64,000 nucleotides of DNA from Burkholderia sp. S171 (GCF_009766085.1 NZ_LMUF01000007.1:18540-82539); one strand, 5' to 3'; numbered from the stretch's first letter, positions 29,694 to 40,457 are shown. The notes: generated by a model not told the origin, from the sequence alone. Made by a program: numbers and translations.

Positions 29694-30011
29694 ATGACCG
29701 ACAACGAATACCTGACCCTCGCCGAGGCTGCACTGGCGGCCATCGAGCGGGACGTGGACGGCCTCGAAGCCGATGTCGAATTCGAGCGTAGCGGTAATGT
29801 TTTAACGCTCGAATTCGAGAACCGCACGAAGCTGATCGTGAACTTGCAGCCACCGATGCACGAGCTCTGGCTCGCGGCAAAATCGGGCGGTTTTCACTAC
29901 CGGTATGTGGACGGCGCATGGCGCAACACGCGCGACGGCAGCGAGTTTTTTGAAGCGCTCAGCCAGTGCGCCAGCGAACAAGCCGGCGAACCGATCCGTT
30001 TTTCAGCTTGA
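29694..30011 (+). CDS. cyaY: Iron-sulfur cluster assembly protein CyaY (frataxin)
   Basis: CyaY is the bacterial frataxin, which binds iron and modulates IscS. The start is the ATG at 29694 ([18 protein letters not shown]), with GGAG at 29684, 105 residues. The acidic first helix ([14 protein letters not shown]) and the beta-sheet residues [20 protein letters not shown] match the family. Confidence 0.94.
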   Translation: MTDNEYLTLAEAALAAIERDVDGLEADVEFERSGNVLTLEFENRTKLIVNLQPPMHELWLAAKSGGFHYRYVDGAWRNTRDGSEFFEALSQCASEQAGEPIRFSA

Positions 30012-30042
30012 TCTGCGGTTTGATCTGCAGCTTGATTTGGCG

Positions 30043-30071
30043 CTCAGGCCCCGGACTAGCCGGGGCTTGAG
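30043..30071. other. Hairpin between cyaY and mrcA
   Basis: CTCAGGCCCCGG and CCGGGGCTTGAG pair with one mismatch around an ACTAG loop in the 84-base convergent gap. There is no long U run, so it is a probable weak or Rho-aided terminator for cyaY and mrcA. Three imperfect copies of TTGATCTGC lie just before it. Confidence 0.5.
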
Positions 30072-30095
30072 TTCAATTGAGTTCAATGACGCTGC

Positions 30096-32504
30096 TTACT
30101 GTCCTTTAAACAGATTCATGATGTCCTGCTTTTCCTGCTCGCCAACCTGCGGCGCGGGCGCGGAGGGTGTCCCGCCACTGACATCTTCCGGCACGGCCTG
30201 ACTCACGCCAATAGTTGCCACGAATCCGTGACCCGGCGTCATATCGTCGAAATAGAGTTCGCCGCCTAGCGAGACCACATCGGGCGGCATGGTCGACTTG
30301 AATTCCGGCACGTCGCGCAACGCCCGGCTCATGTAGTCCATCCACACGGGCAGCGCGAGTCCGCCGCCCGTTTCCTTATCGCCGAGACTGCGCGGCGCGT
30401 CATACCCAATCCACGCAATGGCTACCAAGGAATGCTGGTAGCCGGCGAACCACGCGTCGTGCGAGTCGTTCGTCGTGCCGGTCTTGCCGGCAATATCAGT
30501 CCGCTTCAATTGATTCGTTCTCGCGCCCGTACCGCGTTGCGCCACGCTTTGAAGCAGGCTGTTCATCACGTAGGCATTGCGCGGCGTAATGGCGAGCGGA
30601 GCGGTGTCGCCAGCGACCAGCGGCTGCGGATGCGAGACCACGGCGCCACGCGGGTCGGTGATATCGGCGATCAGGTAGGGATTCACGCGATATCCGCCGT
30701 TCGCGAACACTGAGTACCCCGTGGCCATTTGCAGCGGCGTGACCTGGCCCGCACCGAGCGCCATTGGCAGATACGCGGGCTGACGCGAGGCGTCGAAACC
30801 GAACTTCGTCACATAGCCCTGCGCATACTTCGGACCGATATTGTTCAGGATCCGGATAGACACCAGGTTCTTCGATTTCATCAACGCCGTGCGCATGGCC
30901 ATCGGGCCGTCGAAACCGCCGCCGTAGTTCTTTGGCTCCCACGCCTGGCCGCCGGTTTCAGCTGCGCTGAAGTACAAAGGCGCGTCATTGATGATGGTCG
31001 CCGGCGACAAACCCTTTTCCAGCGACGCCGAATAGATGAACGGCTTGAAGCTCGAGCCCGGCTGGCGCCACGCCTGGGTGACGTGGTTGAACTTGTTCTT
31101 GTTGAAATCGAAGCCCCCCACCAGCGCGCGGATCGCGCCGTCCTGCGGCACGATGGAAACGAACGCGCCTTCCACTTGCGGCAGTTGCGTGATGATCCAG
31201 TTGTCGTCGTCGTTTTTCATCAGGCGCACGATCGCGCCCGGCCGGATGCGCTGGTTCGGCTGCGCCCGCGTGCTGAGCGCGCTCGCGACAAAACGCAGAT
31301 CGTTGCCTTGAACGACCGCGACGTTGCCATCGATAAAACTCGCCTTCACCTGCTTGGGGCTCGCCTCGGTGACAACCGCCGCGACGATCTCGCCGTTGTC
31401 GGGATGATCGACCAGGGCGTCGTCGATAGCCTGCTCACGATCGTCGGGGTCCGTAGGCAGATCGATATACGCTTCCGGCCCGCGATACCCATGCCGGTGT
31501 TCATAGTCCATCAAACCTTTGCGCACGGCGCGATACGCCGCGTCCTGATCGGCGGAATCGATGGTCGTCACCACGTTCAGGCCCAGCGTATAAGCCTCTT
31601 CGCGATACTGCGTGTACATCATCTGGCGCACCATTTCCGCCACGTATTCGGCGTGCACGCTGAACTCGCGCCCGGCGCCCTTGACCACGAGCGGTTGTTT
31701 CGCCGCGTCTTCATATTGTTGCTGCGTGATGTAATGCAGTTCGAGCATCCGTTCCAGGATGTATTGCTGGCGCACCTTCGCGCGTTTCGGGTTGACGACC
31801 GGGTTGTACGCCGAGGGCGCTTTCGGCAAGCCGGCGAGCATGGCGGCTTCGGCAAGCGTGATGTCCTTCAGGTCCTTACCGAAATAAACCCGCGCTGCGC
31901 TCGCGAATCCGTAGGCACGCTGTCCCAGATAAATCTGGTTCATATAGACCTCGAGAATCTGGTCTTTCGTCAACGCGCGCTCGATCTTGTAGGCGAGCAG
32001 CATCTCGTAGATCTTGCGGGTGTAGGTCTTTTCGCTCGACAAGAAGAAATTTCGCGCGACTTGCATGGTGATCGTGCTGGCGCCCTGGGACGCATGGCCG
32101 TTCGTCAATGCCACCGTGCCGGCGCGAAGAATACCGGTCAGGTCGACACCGCCGTGATCGTAGAAACGCGCGTCTTCAATGGCGAGCACCGCTTTCTTGA
32201 GGTAATCCGGCACGTCCTGGATACGCACGACGCTGCGCCGTTCCTCGCCGAATTCGCCAATCAGAACGTGGTCTGCCGTGTAGACCCGCAGCGGTACTTT
32301 CGGGCGGTAGTCGGTGAGCGCTTCGAGCGACGGCAGATTGGGCTGAGCCACCACCAGCGCGTAACCGAGCACGAGCCCCGCGCTGATAATCAGCCCGACA
32401 ATACAAATTAACAATCCGAGCAGAAGCCTGACCCAAAGCGGGCGAACACGCTTCGTGGAATCGGGATGACGGGACGGAGGGGACGACGGAGACTGAGATT
32501 GCAT
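30096..32504 (-). CDS. mrcA: Penicillin-binding protein 1A (bifunctional glycosyltransferase/transpeptidase)
   Basis: Class A PBP that polymerises and cross-links peptidoglycan. The 802-residue product has a membrane anchor (residues 24-52) and a GT51 domain with catalytic Glu110 in IEDARFYDHGG. A later transpeptidase domain has the nucleophile Ser484 in PGSSFKPF and the AGKTGTTND motif near the end. An OB-like insert lies between the two. It is divergent from the pilMNOQ operon, the same ponA-pilM arrangement known from pseudomonads. Confidence 0.95.
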   Translation of the reverse strand: MQSQSPSSPPSRHPDSTKRVRPLWVRLLLGLLICIVGLIISAGLVLGYALVVAQPNLPSLEALTDYRPKVPLRVYTADHVLIGEFGEERRSVVRIQDVPDYLKKAVLAIEDARFYDHGGVDLTGILRAGTVALTNGHASQGASTITMQVARNFFLSSEKTYTRKIYEMLLAYKIERALTKDQILEVYMNQIYLGQRAYGFASAARVYFGKDLKDITLAEAAMLAGLPKAPSAYNPVVNPKRAKVRQQYILERMLELHYITQQQYEDAAKQPLVVKGAGREFSVHAEYVAEMVRQMMYTQYREEAYTLGLNVVTTIDSADQDAAYRAVRKGLMDYEHRHGYRGPEAYIDLPTDPDDREQAIDDALVDHPDNGEIVAAVVTEASPKQVKASFIDGNVAVVQGNDLRFVASALSTRAQPNQRIRPGAIVRLMKNDDDNWIITQLPQVEGAFVSIVPQDGAIRALVGGFDFNKNKFNHVTQAWRQPGSSFKPFIYSASLEKGLSPATIINDAPLYFSAAETGGQAWEPKNYGGGFDGPMAMRTALMKSKNLVSIRILNNIGPKYAQGYVTKFGFDASRQPAYLPMALGAGQVTPLQMATGYSVFANGGYRVNPYLIADITDPRGAVVSHPQPLVAGDTAPLAITPRNAYVMNSLLQSVAQRGTGARTNQLKRTDIAGKTGTTNDSHDAWFAGYQHSLVAIAWIGYDAPRSLGDKETGGGLALPVWMDYMSRALRDVPEFKSTMPPDVVSLGGELYFDDMTPGHGFVATIGVSQAVPEDVSGGTPSAPAPQVGEQEKQDIMNLFKGQ

Positions 32505-32529
32505 GGCACCACCAAAAAACGGTCCCGCG

Positions 32530-32535
32530 ATTATA
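32530..32535 (-). promoter_or_regulatory. -10 element of mrcA promoter
   Basis: The minus strand reads a consensus TATAAT here, 26 bases before the mrcA ATG. The expected -35 region (GAAAGC) is poor. The remaining divergent gap to pilM (32536-32841) shows no gene. Confidence 0.45.
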
Positions 32536-32841
32536 GCTGCCCGACTTTGCGGCTTTCGTCTGGCTTACTTGGGGTGTTGCGCGCTGGGTGCGGTGACCCC
32601 TCTTTCCTCACGATATGCGTTGACGGACTGAGACTGCTAACGTTTGCATCGCCTCTTTTGAAACGTTTCCACGCTTGTTTCATGCCCGCCCTCATCTGCG
32701 TTTTTTAAGCCCTTCCACCCTTTGCTTCACCCTTTACGTTAGCCACTTGGACGAATGGTGGCAACCACCGCCGCTGCCCACAATCGTTTCATTGCCAGCG
32801 CCCGAACAGTTCGGTGCGCAGCGTGGAAAGAGAGGATGAGC

Positions 32842-33846
32842 ATGGGTACGCAAACACTATTGCGCGGATCGGTCTTGACCGTTACGCGCCGGTTCGCGGC
32901 GGGTATCGACATTACCGAAGGGGCCGTGAGGCTGGCCGTTGTCAGCAAGCGGTTGCAGGCGAACCGGCCGGTCTGTGTCGAGCGGCTAGAGGAGGTTCTG
33001 CTTGAACCGGGCGTGGTAATCGGCGGGGATTTTATTGACCGGATGGCTGTCTCGGCGGCGTTGCGAGAAGTGTTTTCACGGCTGCCCGCGCGAGGCGCCC
33101 TTCGCTCACTGCGGTGTGCAATGGCGTTGCCGGCGTCGGCGACACTGACCACGCGGGTACCGTTGGCGCGGCTTACGTAGGCAAGCCAGGTTTCTATTTC
33201 AGCGGCGGCGGGGCGTGATCCACGCGGCTTGCTCGAACCCGCTGTGCTGGCAGAAGCCGAGCGCGTGGCGGGGATCGAGCGTAGCGCTCTGGCAGTCGAC
33301 TGGTCTATCCAGGCGCTCGAGAACGGCGACGCTGAGGTATCGATTGCGGCCACCGGGCGGCAATACGTGGAGTCGCGTGTGGAGACGGCGGCGGCCGCGA
33401 ACATTGTGTTGAGTGCGATCGATGGCGAACCGGGCGCAGCGTTGCGCGCTCTCCGGTATTCGGCGGCTCTGGAGATTGATCCGCTGGAACGTTTCGTCGC
33501 TTGCTGGGTGGAAAGTGCGGGGCTGCATGCGTGGCTTGTCGGTGAGGAGGGCGTGGAGAACGAGGTGCGTTATCCGTCGCCGGAATATTCAAGCGCGACT
33601 GAAGCGCTGACCGATCTGGTTGGCAATGATCTACCGGTGCACTGGATTTATATCGGCGGGGATATCGAGCTGCTTAATCGCGCAGGCGTTTCCACGCCAA
33701 TGCTGGCCGCGTTGTTCGGCTGCCCGGTCATGCCGTTTGAGTGCGCGCCGTTTTGCAACGGCGCGCAACGGGTGGACGAGCGTCTCGCACATTCGCCGCT
33801 GTTCGCGGTGGCGATGGGGCTTGCACTGCGCGAGGTGATGCCATGA
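32842..33846 (+). pseudogene. pilM: PilM, interrupted by an in-frame TAG
   Basis: PilM is the actin-like cytoplasmic protein that anchors the type IV pilus alignment complex by binding the PilN N-terminus. Residues before the stop (AAGIDITEGAVRLAVVSKRL) match the PilM N-terminus. A TAG at 33178-33180 interrupts the frame after codon 112, and the same frame continues without any shift as ASQVSISAAAGRDPRGLLEPAVLAEAE to the natural TGA. The full length of 334 codons fits intact PilM. A restart at TTG 33229 has no ribosome site. It may be a nonsense mutation, a suppressed codon or a sequence error. Confidence 0.85.
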
Positions 33847-34547
33847 GCGCAATGAGTTTGCATGCCTTCAATCTGCTGCCGTACCGGTCGGGTGCACGGC
33901 GTCGAGCCCGTAACCGGGCGTTGGCGCTGCTCGCGGGCGCGGGGCTGGCCGGATGTGCGGCGGTCGGCGTCGTGGCGGGTTGGGACGCGTTGGAGCGGGT
34001 GCATATAGAAGAGACACGAGAATTACTCGATCGGGCGCTGAAGCAGTTGAGTGCGCCGATCGCGGAGCATGCGCGGCTGGTCGAGCGTGAAGCGCTGGGG
34101 CGCAGGGCACAGAGCGCTGCCGTGCCGCTAGCTGAGCCGCGCGCCCGGTTTCTCGGCTTGCTCGACGCGCTCGCGCGGGGAACATCGCAGGGGAATATTG
34201 GCTTGCAGCGGGTGACGCAGCGCGTGAGCGAGGTGGAGCTTGCCGCCAGCGCGCCCGATTCACATACGGCCGCCGCGTGGCTGAAAGCGCTTGAAAAAGT
34301 GACGGGCGTACGGGCCGTGGAGATCGTGGAAATGCGCCAGCGGGTCGTTGCTGTGCGGCCTTCAGCCGTCGCGGTCGCCGCGCAACCCGATGCGGTCAAT
34401 TCGCAGGGCAAGGCGAGCCCTTACGATTTCATCGCGGTCGTGCGTTGGACGCAGAGCGCCGGCGGGGACGCAACGCCGAAGCTGCTAAAGGCCGTTAGAC
34501 GAGAGGCATCGTCGAAGCCGAAAGCTGCCAGCCGGAGCACGCGATGA
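33843..34547 (+). CDS. pilN: Type IV pilus inner-membrane protein PilN
   Basis: PilN links cytoplasmic PilM to periplasmic PilO. The start is the ATG at 33843, overlapping the pilM stop (ATGA). The 234-residue product begins MSAMSLHAFNLLPYRSGARR, containing the conserved FNLLPYR motif that binds PilM, then a membrane span (residues 24-43), a coiled-coil-prone segment and a PilN-type alpha/beta domain. The Arg/Lys-rich end is unusual but may be a tail. It overlaps pilO by four bases. Confidence 0.88.
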   Translation: MSAMSLHAFNLLPYRSGARRRARNRALALLAGAGLAGCAAVGVVAGWDALERVHIEETRELLDRALKQLSAPIAEHARLVEREALGRRAQSAAVPLAEPRARFLGLLDALARGTSQGNIGLQRVTQRVSEVELAASAPDSHTAAAWLKALEKVTGVRAVEIVEMRQRVVAVRPSAVAVAAQPDAVNSQGKASPYDFIAVVRWTQSAGGDATPKLLKAVRREASSKPKAASRSTR

Positions 34548-35380
34548 ACCGTCTCACTCAATCCTCCCGCGGGTTTCAATTGCTACAGCCTCTGGATAGC
34601 TGGAGTGGGTATCGGATCGCGTTCACGGGCGCCCTGATCGCCGTGCTGGTATTTGCCGCAGGCGTGTCGTTGTGGCGCTCCTCCGATCTCAGCGGCACGG
34701 AAGCGAGCCGCTTGGCGTCGCACGAAGCGCAACAACGTCTGGACCGCGCACGAGGAATGACTACGCAGTTGCCCGCGATGCGCGTGCGTTCAGGCGATGG
34801 CGCGCCGCTCGTCCGTTGGACCGTTGCCGACGCACTTCACGAACTGACCGCGCTCGCCGCTCAAAGCGGCTTGCGGATCGGCATGATCGAACCGTCGGCG
34901 CAGAAGGGCGACGGGATCGAGGTCGAGCGGCCGCTGAAATTTCGCGCCGAGGGTTCGTTCGGCGAAATTCGGCGGTTTCTCGACGCGCTGGAAGGGCTGC
35001 CGAGACTCGTCGTTCCGGCAGACGTGCAAATGAAACGAGTGGCGAATGCGCTTTCCCTGGAAGCGACGCTGCGAGTATTCGAGGATCTCCCGGCGGTCGC
35101 ACGGCCGGAGCCCTCGCGCCGGGACGCGTTTGCTATCGATCCGTTTGGTGTGAAGAACGGCGCAGGCGTGGGCGATGGAGGCGCGATGCTGCTTGTCGGA
35201 ACTTTGCGTGCTCGGCGTCGTGAGATGGCATTGGTCGAGACAACTGCGGGAGTCGATGGATTTCTGCCGGGCCAGATGATTGGCGACGAGCGGCTTGGCA
35301 ATGTCCGTTCGCGTTCGATTGAGCTAAGTCGCCCTGATGGGGCCATGCGGACGATTGGCTTCGCGGATGACCGGCCATGA
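34544..35380 (+). CDS. pilO: Pilus assembly PilO with C-terminal PilP-like domain
   Basis: The 278-residue product has a short cytoplasmic head, a membrane span (residues about 24-46) and a PilO-type periplasmic domain (GSFGEIRRFLDALEGLPRLV, residues 144-163). From about residue 195 the sequence DAFAIDPFG...LLVGTLRARRREMALVETTAGVDGFLPGQMIG matches the folded homology region of PilP, which binds the secretin. No separate pilP gene exists before pilQ, so the two functions appear fused, without the PilP lipoprotein signal. The PilP call is by eye. It overlaps pilN and pilQ by four bases each. Confidence 0.75.
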   Translation: MNRLTQSSRGFQLLQPLDSWSGYRIAFTGALIAVLVFAAGVSLWRSSDLSGTEASRLASHEAQQRLDRARGMTTQLPAMRVRSGDGAPLVRWTVADALHELTALAAQSGLRIGMIEPSAQKGDGIEVERPLKFRAEGSFGEIRRFLDALEGLPRLVVPADVQMKRVANALSLEATLRVFEDLPAVARPEPSRRDAFAIDPFGVKNGAGVGDGGAMLLVGTLRARRREMALVETTAGVDGFLPGQMIGDERLGNVRSRSIELSRPDGAMRTIGFADDRP

Positions 35381-37020
35381 AGATGCTGCGAATTTTGCGG
35401 GTTTTTCGGTTGTTAGGCCGTTCGGTGAGCGTGAAGCTTCGGGTTGCTCGCGGGGCGCCGGTCCTCGGCTCGTTCTCGTTGCGGTGGCGAATTCGCGCGT
35501 GTGGTATCGCAACCGCGTTGCTGCTGAGGGCTGTTACCGCCCACGCAGCAATTCCCCCTTTGCCGCCACTGCCCGAGCCGTTTCCCGACACGCTCCCCAC
35601 GGACCAGTTCGCGGTTGACGTTCCTGCGGCCGTCGTCGCGCCACCGTCCGATGACGACACAGCCTGGCTGACGCCGGTCACAACGTCCGCTCCATCCGCT
35701 CCATCGGCCACACCTGACGCCACGCCTCCGCTAGAAGGCCCGCCGACTCCACTACCGCCCATCGAGCGCATGAGCCGTGGTCCAGCGGACTCTGCCGTCA
35801 CGTCGCGGGACGACGGCAAGCCAATCTCGCTGAACCTGAAAAACGCCGACTTGAGCGCCGTGCTGCAAACGTTCGCGAAGTTTTCAGGCGTCAACATTGT
35901 TACGAGCGAGAAGATCCGCGGGCTGGTCTCGCTGAATCTTGTCGACGTGCCGTGGCGGCGCGCGTTCGACACGCTGCTCGATGTCCACGGTCTGGCGATG
36001 GAACGCCACGGCGAGGTCATCTGGGTGGCGCCGCTTAGCGAACTGGCCGCGCGCGAGCGACTTCGCTACGAAGCGCACGCCCGTGCAGCCGATCTCGAGC
36101 CGCTCGCCAGCCGCACGTTCGTTTTGCGCTATCCGCGCGCCGACGACGTTCGCAAGCTCCTCACGGGCTCGGGCAGCCAGCGGGTGTTATCGAAGCGCGG
36201 TTCTGTCATGGCCGATGCCCGCACGAACCTGCTGTTCGTCACTGACCTGGACGCCCGCGTCGCGCAGATCGCCGAGCTGATCGCGCGGATCGACCAGCCG
36301 ACGCCGCAGGTGATGATCGAGGCGCGCATTGTGGAGGGCGACACCGGTTTTTCGCGCAATCTCGGCGTGAAACTGTCTATGACGCCCACCGGTGACGCCA
36401 CCGCGAGGGGCGTTGTGGGCGGCGCGGACGGTGCAGTGTTCGATTTATCGGCGCGGCCGATTGGCGGGTTTGACGCCGCGACCGCCGGCCTGACGCTATT
36501 CGCCGCGCAGGCTACGCGCTTGCTGAACGTCGAGTTGAGCGCGCTCGAAAACGAAGGCCGCGGCGAGATCGTGTCGAGTCCCCGCGTGATCACGGCGGAT
36601 CGCGTGAGGGCAGTGGTCGAGCAAGGCACGGAATTGCCGTATCAGGCGAAAGTTGGCAATGGCGTATCGGGCGTCCAGTTTCGCCGGGCCGCGCTGAAAC
36701 TGGAGGTCGAACCCCAGATTACGCCGCATGGCCACGTCATCCTTGATCTCGATGTATCGAAGGACAGCGTCGGCGAGCAGACGGCCGCCGGCCCGGCGAT
36801 CAACACCAAGCACGTCCAGACGCGCGTGGAAGTGGAGGATGGCGGCACGGTGGCAATCGGCGGGATATATTCCACCGACGAGCGCGAAGATGTCACGAGG
36901 GTCCCGCTGCTCGGTAAAATCCCGGTATTGGGCTGGCTTTTTCGTCACACCGCGCGCCGCAATTCACGCAGCGAACTGGTCATTTTCATTACCCCGCATA
37001 TCGTTCCGGCGCGTCTGTGA
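35377..37020 (+). CDS. pilQ: Type IV pilus secretin PilQ
   Basis: Outer-membrane secretin through which the pilus passes. The 547-residue product has a long signal region (to about residue 58, TAHAA), a Pro-rich linker, an STN-like domain ([25 protein letters not shown]), one N-domain ([16 protein letters not shown]) and the secretin core ending with [30 protein letters not shown]-terminal AMIN domains of typical PilQ are missing. The stop overlaps a GTG that opens the aroK frame. Confidence 0.9.
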   Translation: MKMLRILRVFRLLGRSVSVKLRVARGAPVLGSFSLRWRIRACGIATALLLRAVTAHAAIPPLPPLPEPFPDTLPTDQFAVDVPAAVVAPPSDDDTAWLTPVTTSAPSAPSATPDATPPLEGPPTPLPPIERMSRGPADSAVTSRDDGKPISLNLKNADLSAVLQTFAKFSGVNIVTSEKIRGLVSLNLVDVPWRRAFDTLLDVHGLAMERHGEVIWVAPLSELAARERLRYEAHARAADLEPLASRTFVLRYPRADDVRKLLTGSGSQRVLSKRGSVMADARTNLLFVTDLDARVAQIAELIARIDQPTPQVMIEARIVEGDTGFSRNLGVKLSMTPTGDATARGVVGGADGAVFDLSARPIGGFDAATAGLTLFAAQATRLLNVELSALENEGRGEIVSSPRVITADRVRAVVEQGTELPYQAKVGNGVSGVQFRRAALKLEVEPQITPHGHVILDLDVSKDSVGEQTAAGPAINTKHVQTRVEVEDGGTVAIGGIYSTDEREDVTRVPLLGKIPVLGWLFRHTARRNSRSELVIFITPHIVPARL

Positions 37021-37127
37021 GGGCCGCCGGCAAGCCTTTCCGACTCGACAAAGCGGCCCTTTTGCCCTTAAGCTCCCGCACGAACGGGACCAGAATCGGG
37101 ACCGGAATCAATGCACAAGGAAGCGAG

Positions 37128-37679
37128 TTGGAAGCCGGGCAAGCGAACGCAAACGTATTTTTTGTCGGACTCATGGGGGCTGGAAAGACCACCGTGGGGC
37201 GGGCGGTCGCGCGCCGGTTACAGCGTTCTTTCATCGATTCCGACCACGAAATCGAGGCGCGTACGGGCGCGCGCATCCCGGTAATCTGGGAGGTCGAAGG
37301 TGAGGAAGGCTTCCGGCAGCGCGAAGCGGATGTGATCGACGATTTGTCGCGGCGCGAGAATATTGTGCTGGCAACCGGCGGCGGAGCGATTCTCAGGCCG
37401 GAAAATCGCGAACATCTGAAGAGTCGCGGGCTGGTGATCTACCTGCGCGCTACGCCGCACGAATTGTGGCAGCGCACGCGGCGCGATAAAAACCGGCCGC
37501 TGCTGCAGACCGACGACCCGCGCGGCAAGCTGGAAGCGCTCTACAAGACCCGCGATCCGCTGTATCAGGAGTGCGCGCATTTCATCGTGGAAACCGGCCG
37601 GCCGACCGTGAATAACCTCGTCAACATGGTGTTGATGCAACTGGAGATGGCCGGCATCGCCAAGCCGGCTACGTCATAA
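37128..37679 (+). CDS. aroK: Shikimate kinase
   Basis: AroK phosphorylates shikimate at the 3-OH, step 5 of the shikimate pathway. The start chosen is TTG at 37128 ([19 protein letters not shown]), with AAGGAAG at 37117, giving 183 residues, the family length; a GTG at 37017 that overlaps the pilQ stop is open but would add 37 residues. Walker [10 protein letters not shown], the shikimate-binding [18 protein letters not shown] and the lid RDKNRPLL are present. The stop overlaps aroB by one base. Confidence 0.93.
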   Translation: MEAGQANANVFFVGLMGAGKTTVGRAVARRLQRSFIDSDHEIEARTGARIPVIWEVEGEEGFRQREADVIDDLSRRENIVLATGGGAILRPENREHLKSRGLVIYLRATPHELWQRTRRDKNRPLLQTDDPRGKLEALYKTRDPLYQECAHFIVETGRPTVNNLVNMVLMQLEMAGIAKPATS

Positions 37680-38764
37680 TGTCCGCCATGATTACCGTCA
37701 ACGTCGAACTGGGCGATCGCGCCTACCCCATCCATATCGGTGCCGGGCTGATTGGCCGGACCGAGCTGTACGCGCCGCATATTGCGGGCTCGTCGGTCGC
37801 CATTGTCACTAACACGACTGTCGATCCGCTCTACGGCAATGCACTTCGCGCTGCCCTCGCGCCGCTCGGCAAGAAAGTCACGACCATCGTTCTGCCCGAT
37901 GGCGAGGCGCACAAGAACCTCGAGACGCTCAACCAGATTTTCAGCGCGTTGCTGACCGAACGCGCCGACCGCAAGACCACGCTGATTGCGTTGGGCGGCG
38001 GGGTTATCGGCGACATGACGGGTTTTGCTGCCGCCAGTTACATGCGCGGCGTGCCCTTTATCCAGGTGCCGACCACGCTGCTGGCGCAGGTCGATTCGTC
38101 GGTGGGCGGGAAGACCGGCATCAATCATCCGCTCGGCAAGAACATGATCGGCGCGTTTTATCAGCCGCAAGCGGTCCTCGCTGACATAGGCGCGCTGCAG
38201 ACGCTGCCGGCGCGCGAACTTGCCGCGGGTATCGCGGAAGTGATCAAGACGGGCGCGATTGCAGACAGCGAGTTCTTCGACTGGATCGAGGCGAACATCC
38301 CGGCTTTGAACGATTGCGACGCCACCGCGCTGACGCACGCGGTGAAGCGCTCGTGCGAGGTGAAGGCATCGGTGGTTGCGGCCGACGAACGCGAAGGGGG
38401 CTTGCGCGCCATTCTCAATTTCGGTCACACCTTCGGTCATGCGATTGAGGCTGGCCTGGGTTACGGGGAATGGCTGCATGGCGAGGCGGTCGGTTGCGGC
38501 ATGGTGATGGCAGCGGATCTGTCGGTGCGGCTCGGCCGGCTTGATGAAACGTCACGTGAGCGCCTCACGCGGTTGATCGCCGCAGCGAAGCTGCCGGTCA
38601 AGGCGCCGGCGCTCGGCGAGGATCGGTATATCGACTTGATGAAGGTCGACAAGAAAGCCGAAGCAGGTGAGATCAAATTCATCCTGCTCGAGCGTTTCGG
38701 CAATACAAAGATCACGGGTGCACCCGACGAGGCGGTGCGCGCAACGCTCGCGGCCAGCGTCTGA
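37679..38764 (+). CDS. aroB: 3-dehydroquinate synthase
   Basis: AroB converts DAHP to 3-dehydroquinate with NAD and a divalent metal. The product has 361 residues (358 if the Met at 37688 is used). Motifs: nucleotide site [20 protein letters not shown], substrate loop [20 protein letters not shown], metal-site [11 protein letters not shown] and [10 protein letters not shown]. It is coupled to aroK by a TAATG overlap. The aroK-aroB pair behind pilQ is typical of beta- and gamma-proteobacteria. Confidence 0.96.
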   Translation: MSAMITVNVELGDRAYPIHIGAGLIGRTELYAPHIAGSSVAIVTNTTVDPLYGNALRAALAPLGKKVTTIVLPDGEAHKNLETLNQIFSALLTERADRKTTLIALGGGVIGDMTGFAAASYMRGVPFIQVPTTLLAQVDSSVGGKTGINHPLGKNMIGAFYQPQAVLADIGALQTLPARELAAGIAEVIKTGAIADSEFFDWIEANIPALNDCDATALTHAVKRSCEVKASVVAADEREGGLRAILNFGHTFGHAIEAGLGYGEWLHGEAVGCGMVMAADLSVRLGRLDETSRERLTRLIAAAKLPVKAPALGEDRYIDLMKVDKKAEAGEIKFILLERFGNTKITGAPDEAVRATLAASV

Positions 38765-39157
38765 GCGGCTGCGTTCAGCGGTGGGTTGTTGCGACGAATC
38801 TCAGTCGCGAGACGTCCGGGTTTAACAGCGCGCTGACCTCTGTGGTGCCGGCTTAACTTCGGCAGCCGTCGTTGCCACGGCGGCGAAGAACATCATGGTT
38901 CATGGCAACAGGTGAGCCGCAGGGCATTCCAGATTTGAAGCCATTCGCGCTGGCTTGCTTGATCCTGTTTCAGGGGCGGCCGTCACCGCGAAGAAGGTGA
39001 TGATGATTCGGAATAACCGCCAAGCCGCGATAGATGAAAGATCGGGATATCGCGTCGGCTCTTTTAGCGGCATCCAAGCTAAGCCCTTGCCGCGGAAAAT
39101 ACGACCAAGCCACGACCCAAGCAAAAACAACAAAGCAACGATGATTCGGAGCAGCCG
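38765..39157. other. Gap between aroB and dgt
   Basis: 393 bases without a credible gene. A 68-codon frame at 38955-39161 lacks a ribosome site and family resemblance. An 11-base direct repeat, GATGATTCGGA, occurs at 39002 and 39140; the second overlaps the dgt ribosome site. No terminator is obvious. Confidence 0.5.
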
Positions 39158-40384
39158 GTGAGCGACAAGACAGACCAGTTTTCCAGCATGACGCCGACGT
39201 CCTTCGCGCTTGAGGCGCATCTCGCGCCTTATGCCGCGCATTCGGCCGAGTCGCGTGGCCGCCGCTTCGAAGAAAAACCGCCCGTTGCGCGCACCGAATT
39301 CCAGCGCGACCGTGATCGCATTGTTCACTCCACGGCGTTTCGCCGCCTCGAATACAAGACGCAGGTTTTCGTGAATCACGAGGGTGACCTGTTTCGCACG
39401 CGCCTGACGCACAGCCTGGAAGTCGCGCAGATCGCCCGTTCCGTGGCGCGTAACCTGCGCGTGAACGAAGACCTGGTCGAAGCCATTTCACTGGCGCACG
39501 ACCTTGGCCATACGCCGTTCGGCCATGCCGGACAGGATGCGCTGAACGAGTGTATGCGCGATCACGGCGGCTTTGAGCACAACCTGCAGAGCCTTGTGGT
39601 GGTCGATGAGCTGGAAGAACACTACGGCGCGTTCGACGGCCTTAATCTCTGCTTCGAAACCCGCGAGGGCATTCTTAAACACTGCTCGCATGAAAACGCG
39701 CTGAAGCTCGGCGCATTGGGCGAGCGCTTTCTGAATCGCAAGCAGCCGTCGATAGAAGCCCAGATCGCGAACGTCGCCGACGAAATTGCCTATAACAATC
39801 ATGACGTCGACGATGGCCTGCGCTCCGGCCTGATCACGCTCGATCAACTCGCCGATGTCACGCTGTGGCAGACGCATTACGAAACAGCGCGCGGCGAATA
39901 TCCGGACATTGAAGGGCGCCGCCTGATACACGAGACCATTCGCCGGATCATCAATACGTTGATCGTGGATCTGATCGAGTCGACCAGCGAGAACCTGGCG
40001 CGATTGAATCCGCAATCGGTCGATGACGTGCGCGATGCCCCGGCGCTGGTCACGCACAGCGAGACCGTTGCGGCCCAGGCGACCGAACTCAAGCGCTTCC
40101 TTTACAAGAACCTGTACCGCCATTACCAGGTCATGCGGATGGCTAACAAAGCGGGGCGCGTGGTGAGCGGACTGTTCAAGGCGTTCAACGACGACCCGCG
40201 CCTGCTGCCGCCGGCCTACCAGGCACGCGGACCGATCGCGGAAGAGTCTGCCAACGACCCCCGCGGCAGCGAGTCTGCTTCCGGCAGCCCGCAGGCACGG
40301 CTGATCTCGCATTACATCGCGGGCATGACTGATCGGTATGCATTAAAAGAATATGGACGTCTGTTCGTCATAGACGACAATTAG
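39158..40384 (+). CDS. dgt: Deoxyguanosinetriphosphate triphosphohydrolase-like protein
   Basis: HD-domain enzyme that splits dNTPs into nucleoside and triphosphate. The start is GTG at 39158, with GGAG at 39148. The 408-residue product has the metal-binding HD motif split as [14 protein letters not shown] and [16 protein letters not shown], and a later [12 protein letters not shown] with the last Asp ligand. Its size fits the shorter dNTPase class rather than E. coli Dgt. aroB upstream and ugpB downstream are on the same strand. Confidence 0.92.
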   Translation: MSDKTDQFSSMTPTSFALEAHLAPYAAHSAESRGRRFEEKPPVARTEFQRDRDRIVHSTAFRRLEYKTQVFVNHEGDLFRTRLTHSLEVAQIARSVARNLRVNEDLVEAISLAHDLGHTPFGHAGQDALNECMRDHGGFEHNLQSLVVVDELEEHYGAFDGLNLCFETREGILKHCSHENALKLGALGERFLNRKQPSIEAQIANVADEIAYNNHDVDDGLRSGLITLDQLADVTLWQTHYETARGEYPDIEGRRLIHETIRRIINTLIVDLIESTSENLARLNPQSVDDVRDAPALVTHSETVAAQATELKRFLYKNLYRHYQVMRMANKAGRVVSGLFKAFNDDPRLLPPAYQARGPIAEESANDPRGSESASGSPQARLISHYIAGMTDRYALKEYGRLFVIDDN

Positions 40385-40457
40385 AATGCCGCGTCCAGAC
40401 GCGTTCCGCGTTTGTCCAATCAAAAAAACTCCACCGGGGTTCAAGGAGAGGTTACTC

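Noticed and set aside
30729..32411. Plus-strand frame of 560 codons opposite mrcA
   Set aside because: mrcA is complete with GT51 and transpeptidase motifs; the antisense frame is an artefact of codon bias.
32755..32841. Earlier pilM start giving a longer N-terminus
   Set aside because: The added residues do not resemble PilM and the GAGG site at 32832 fits the ATG at 32842.
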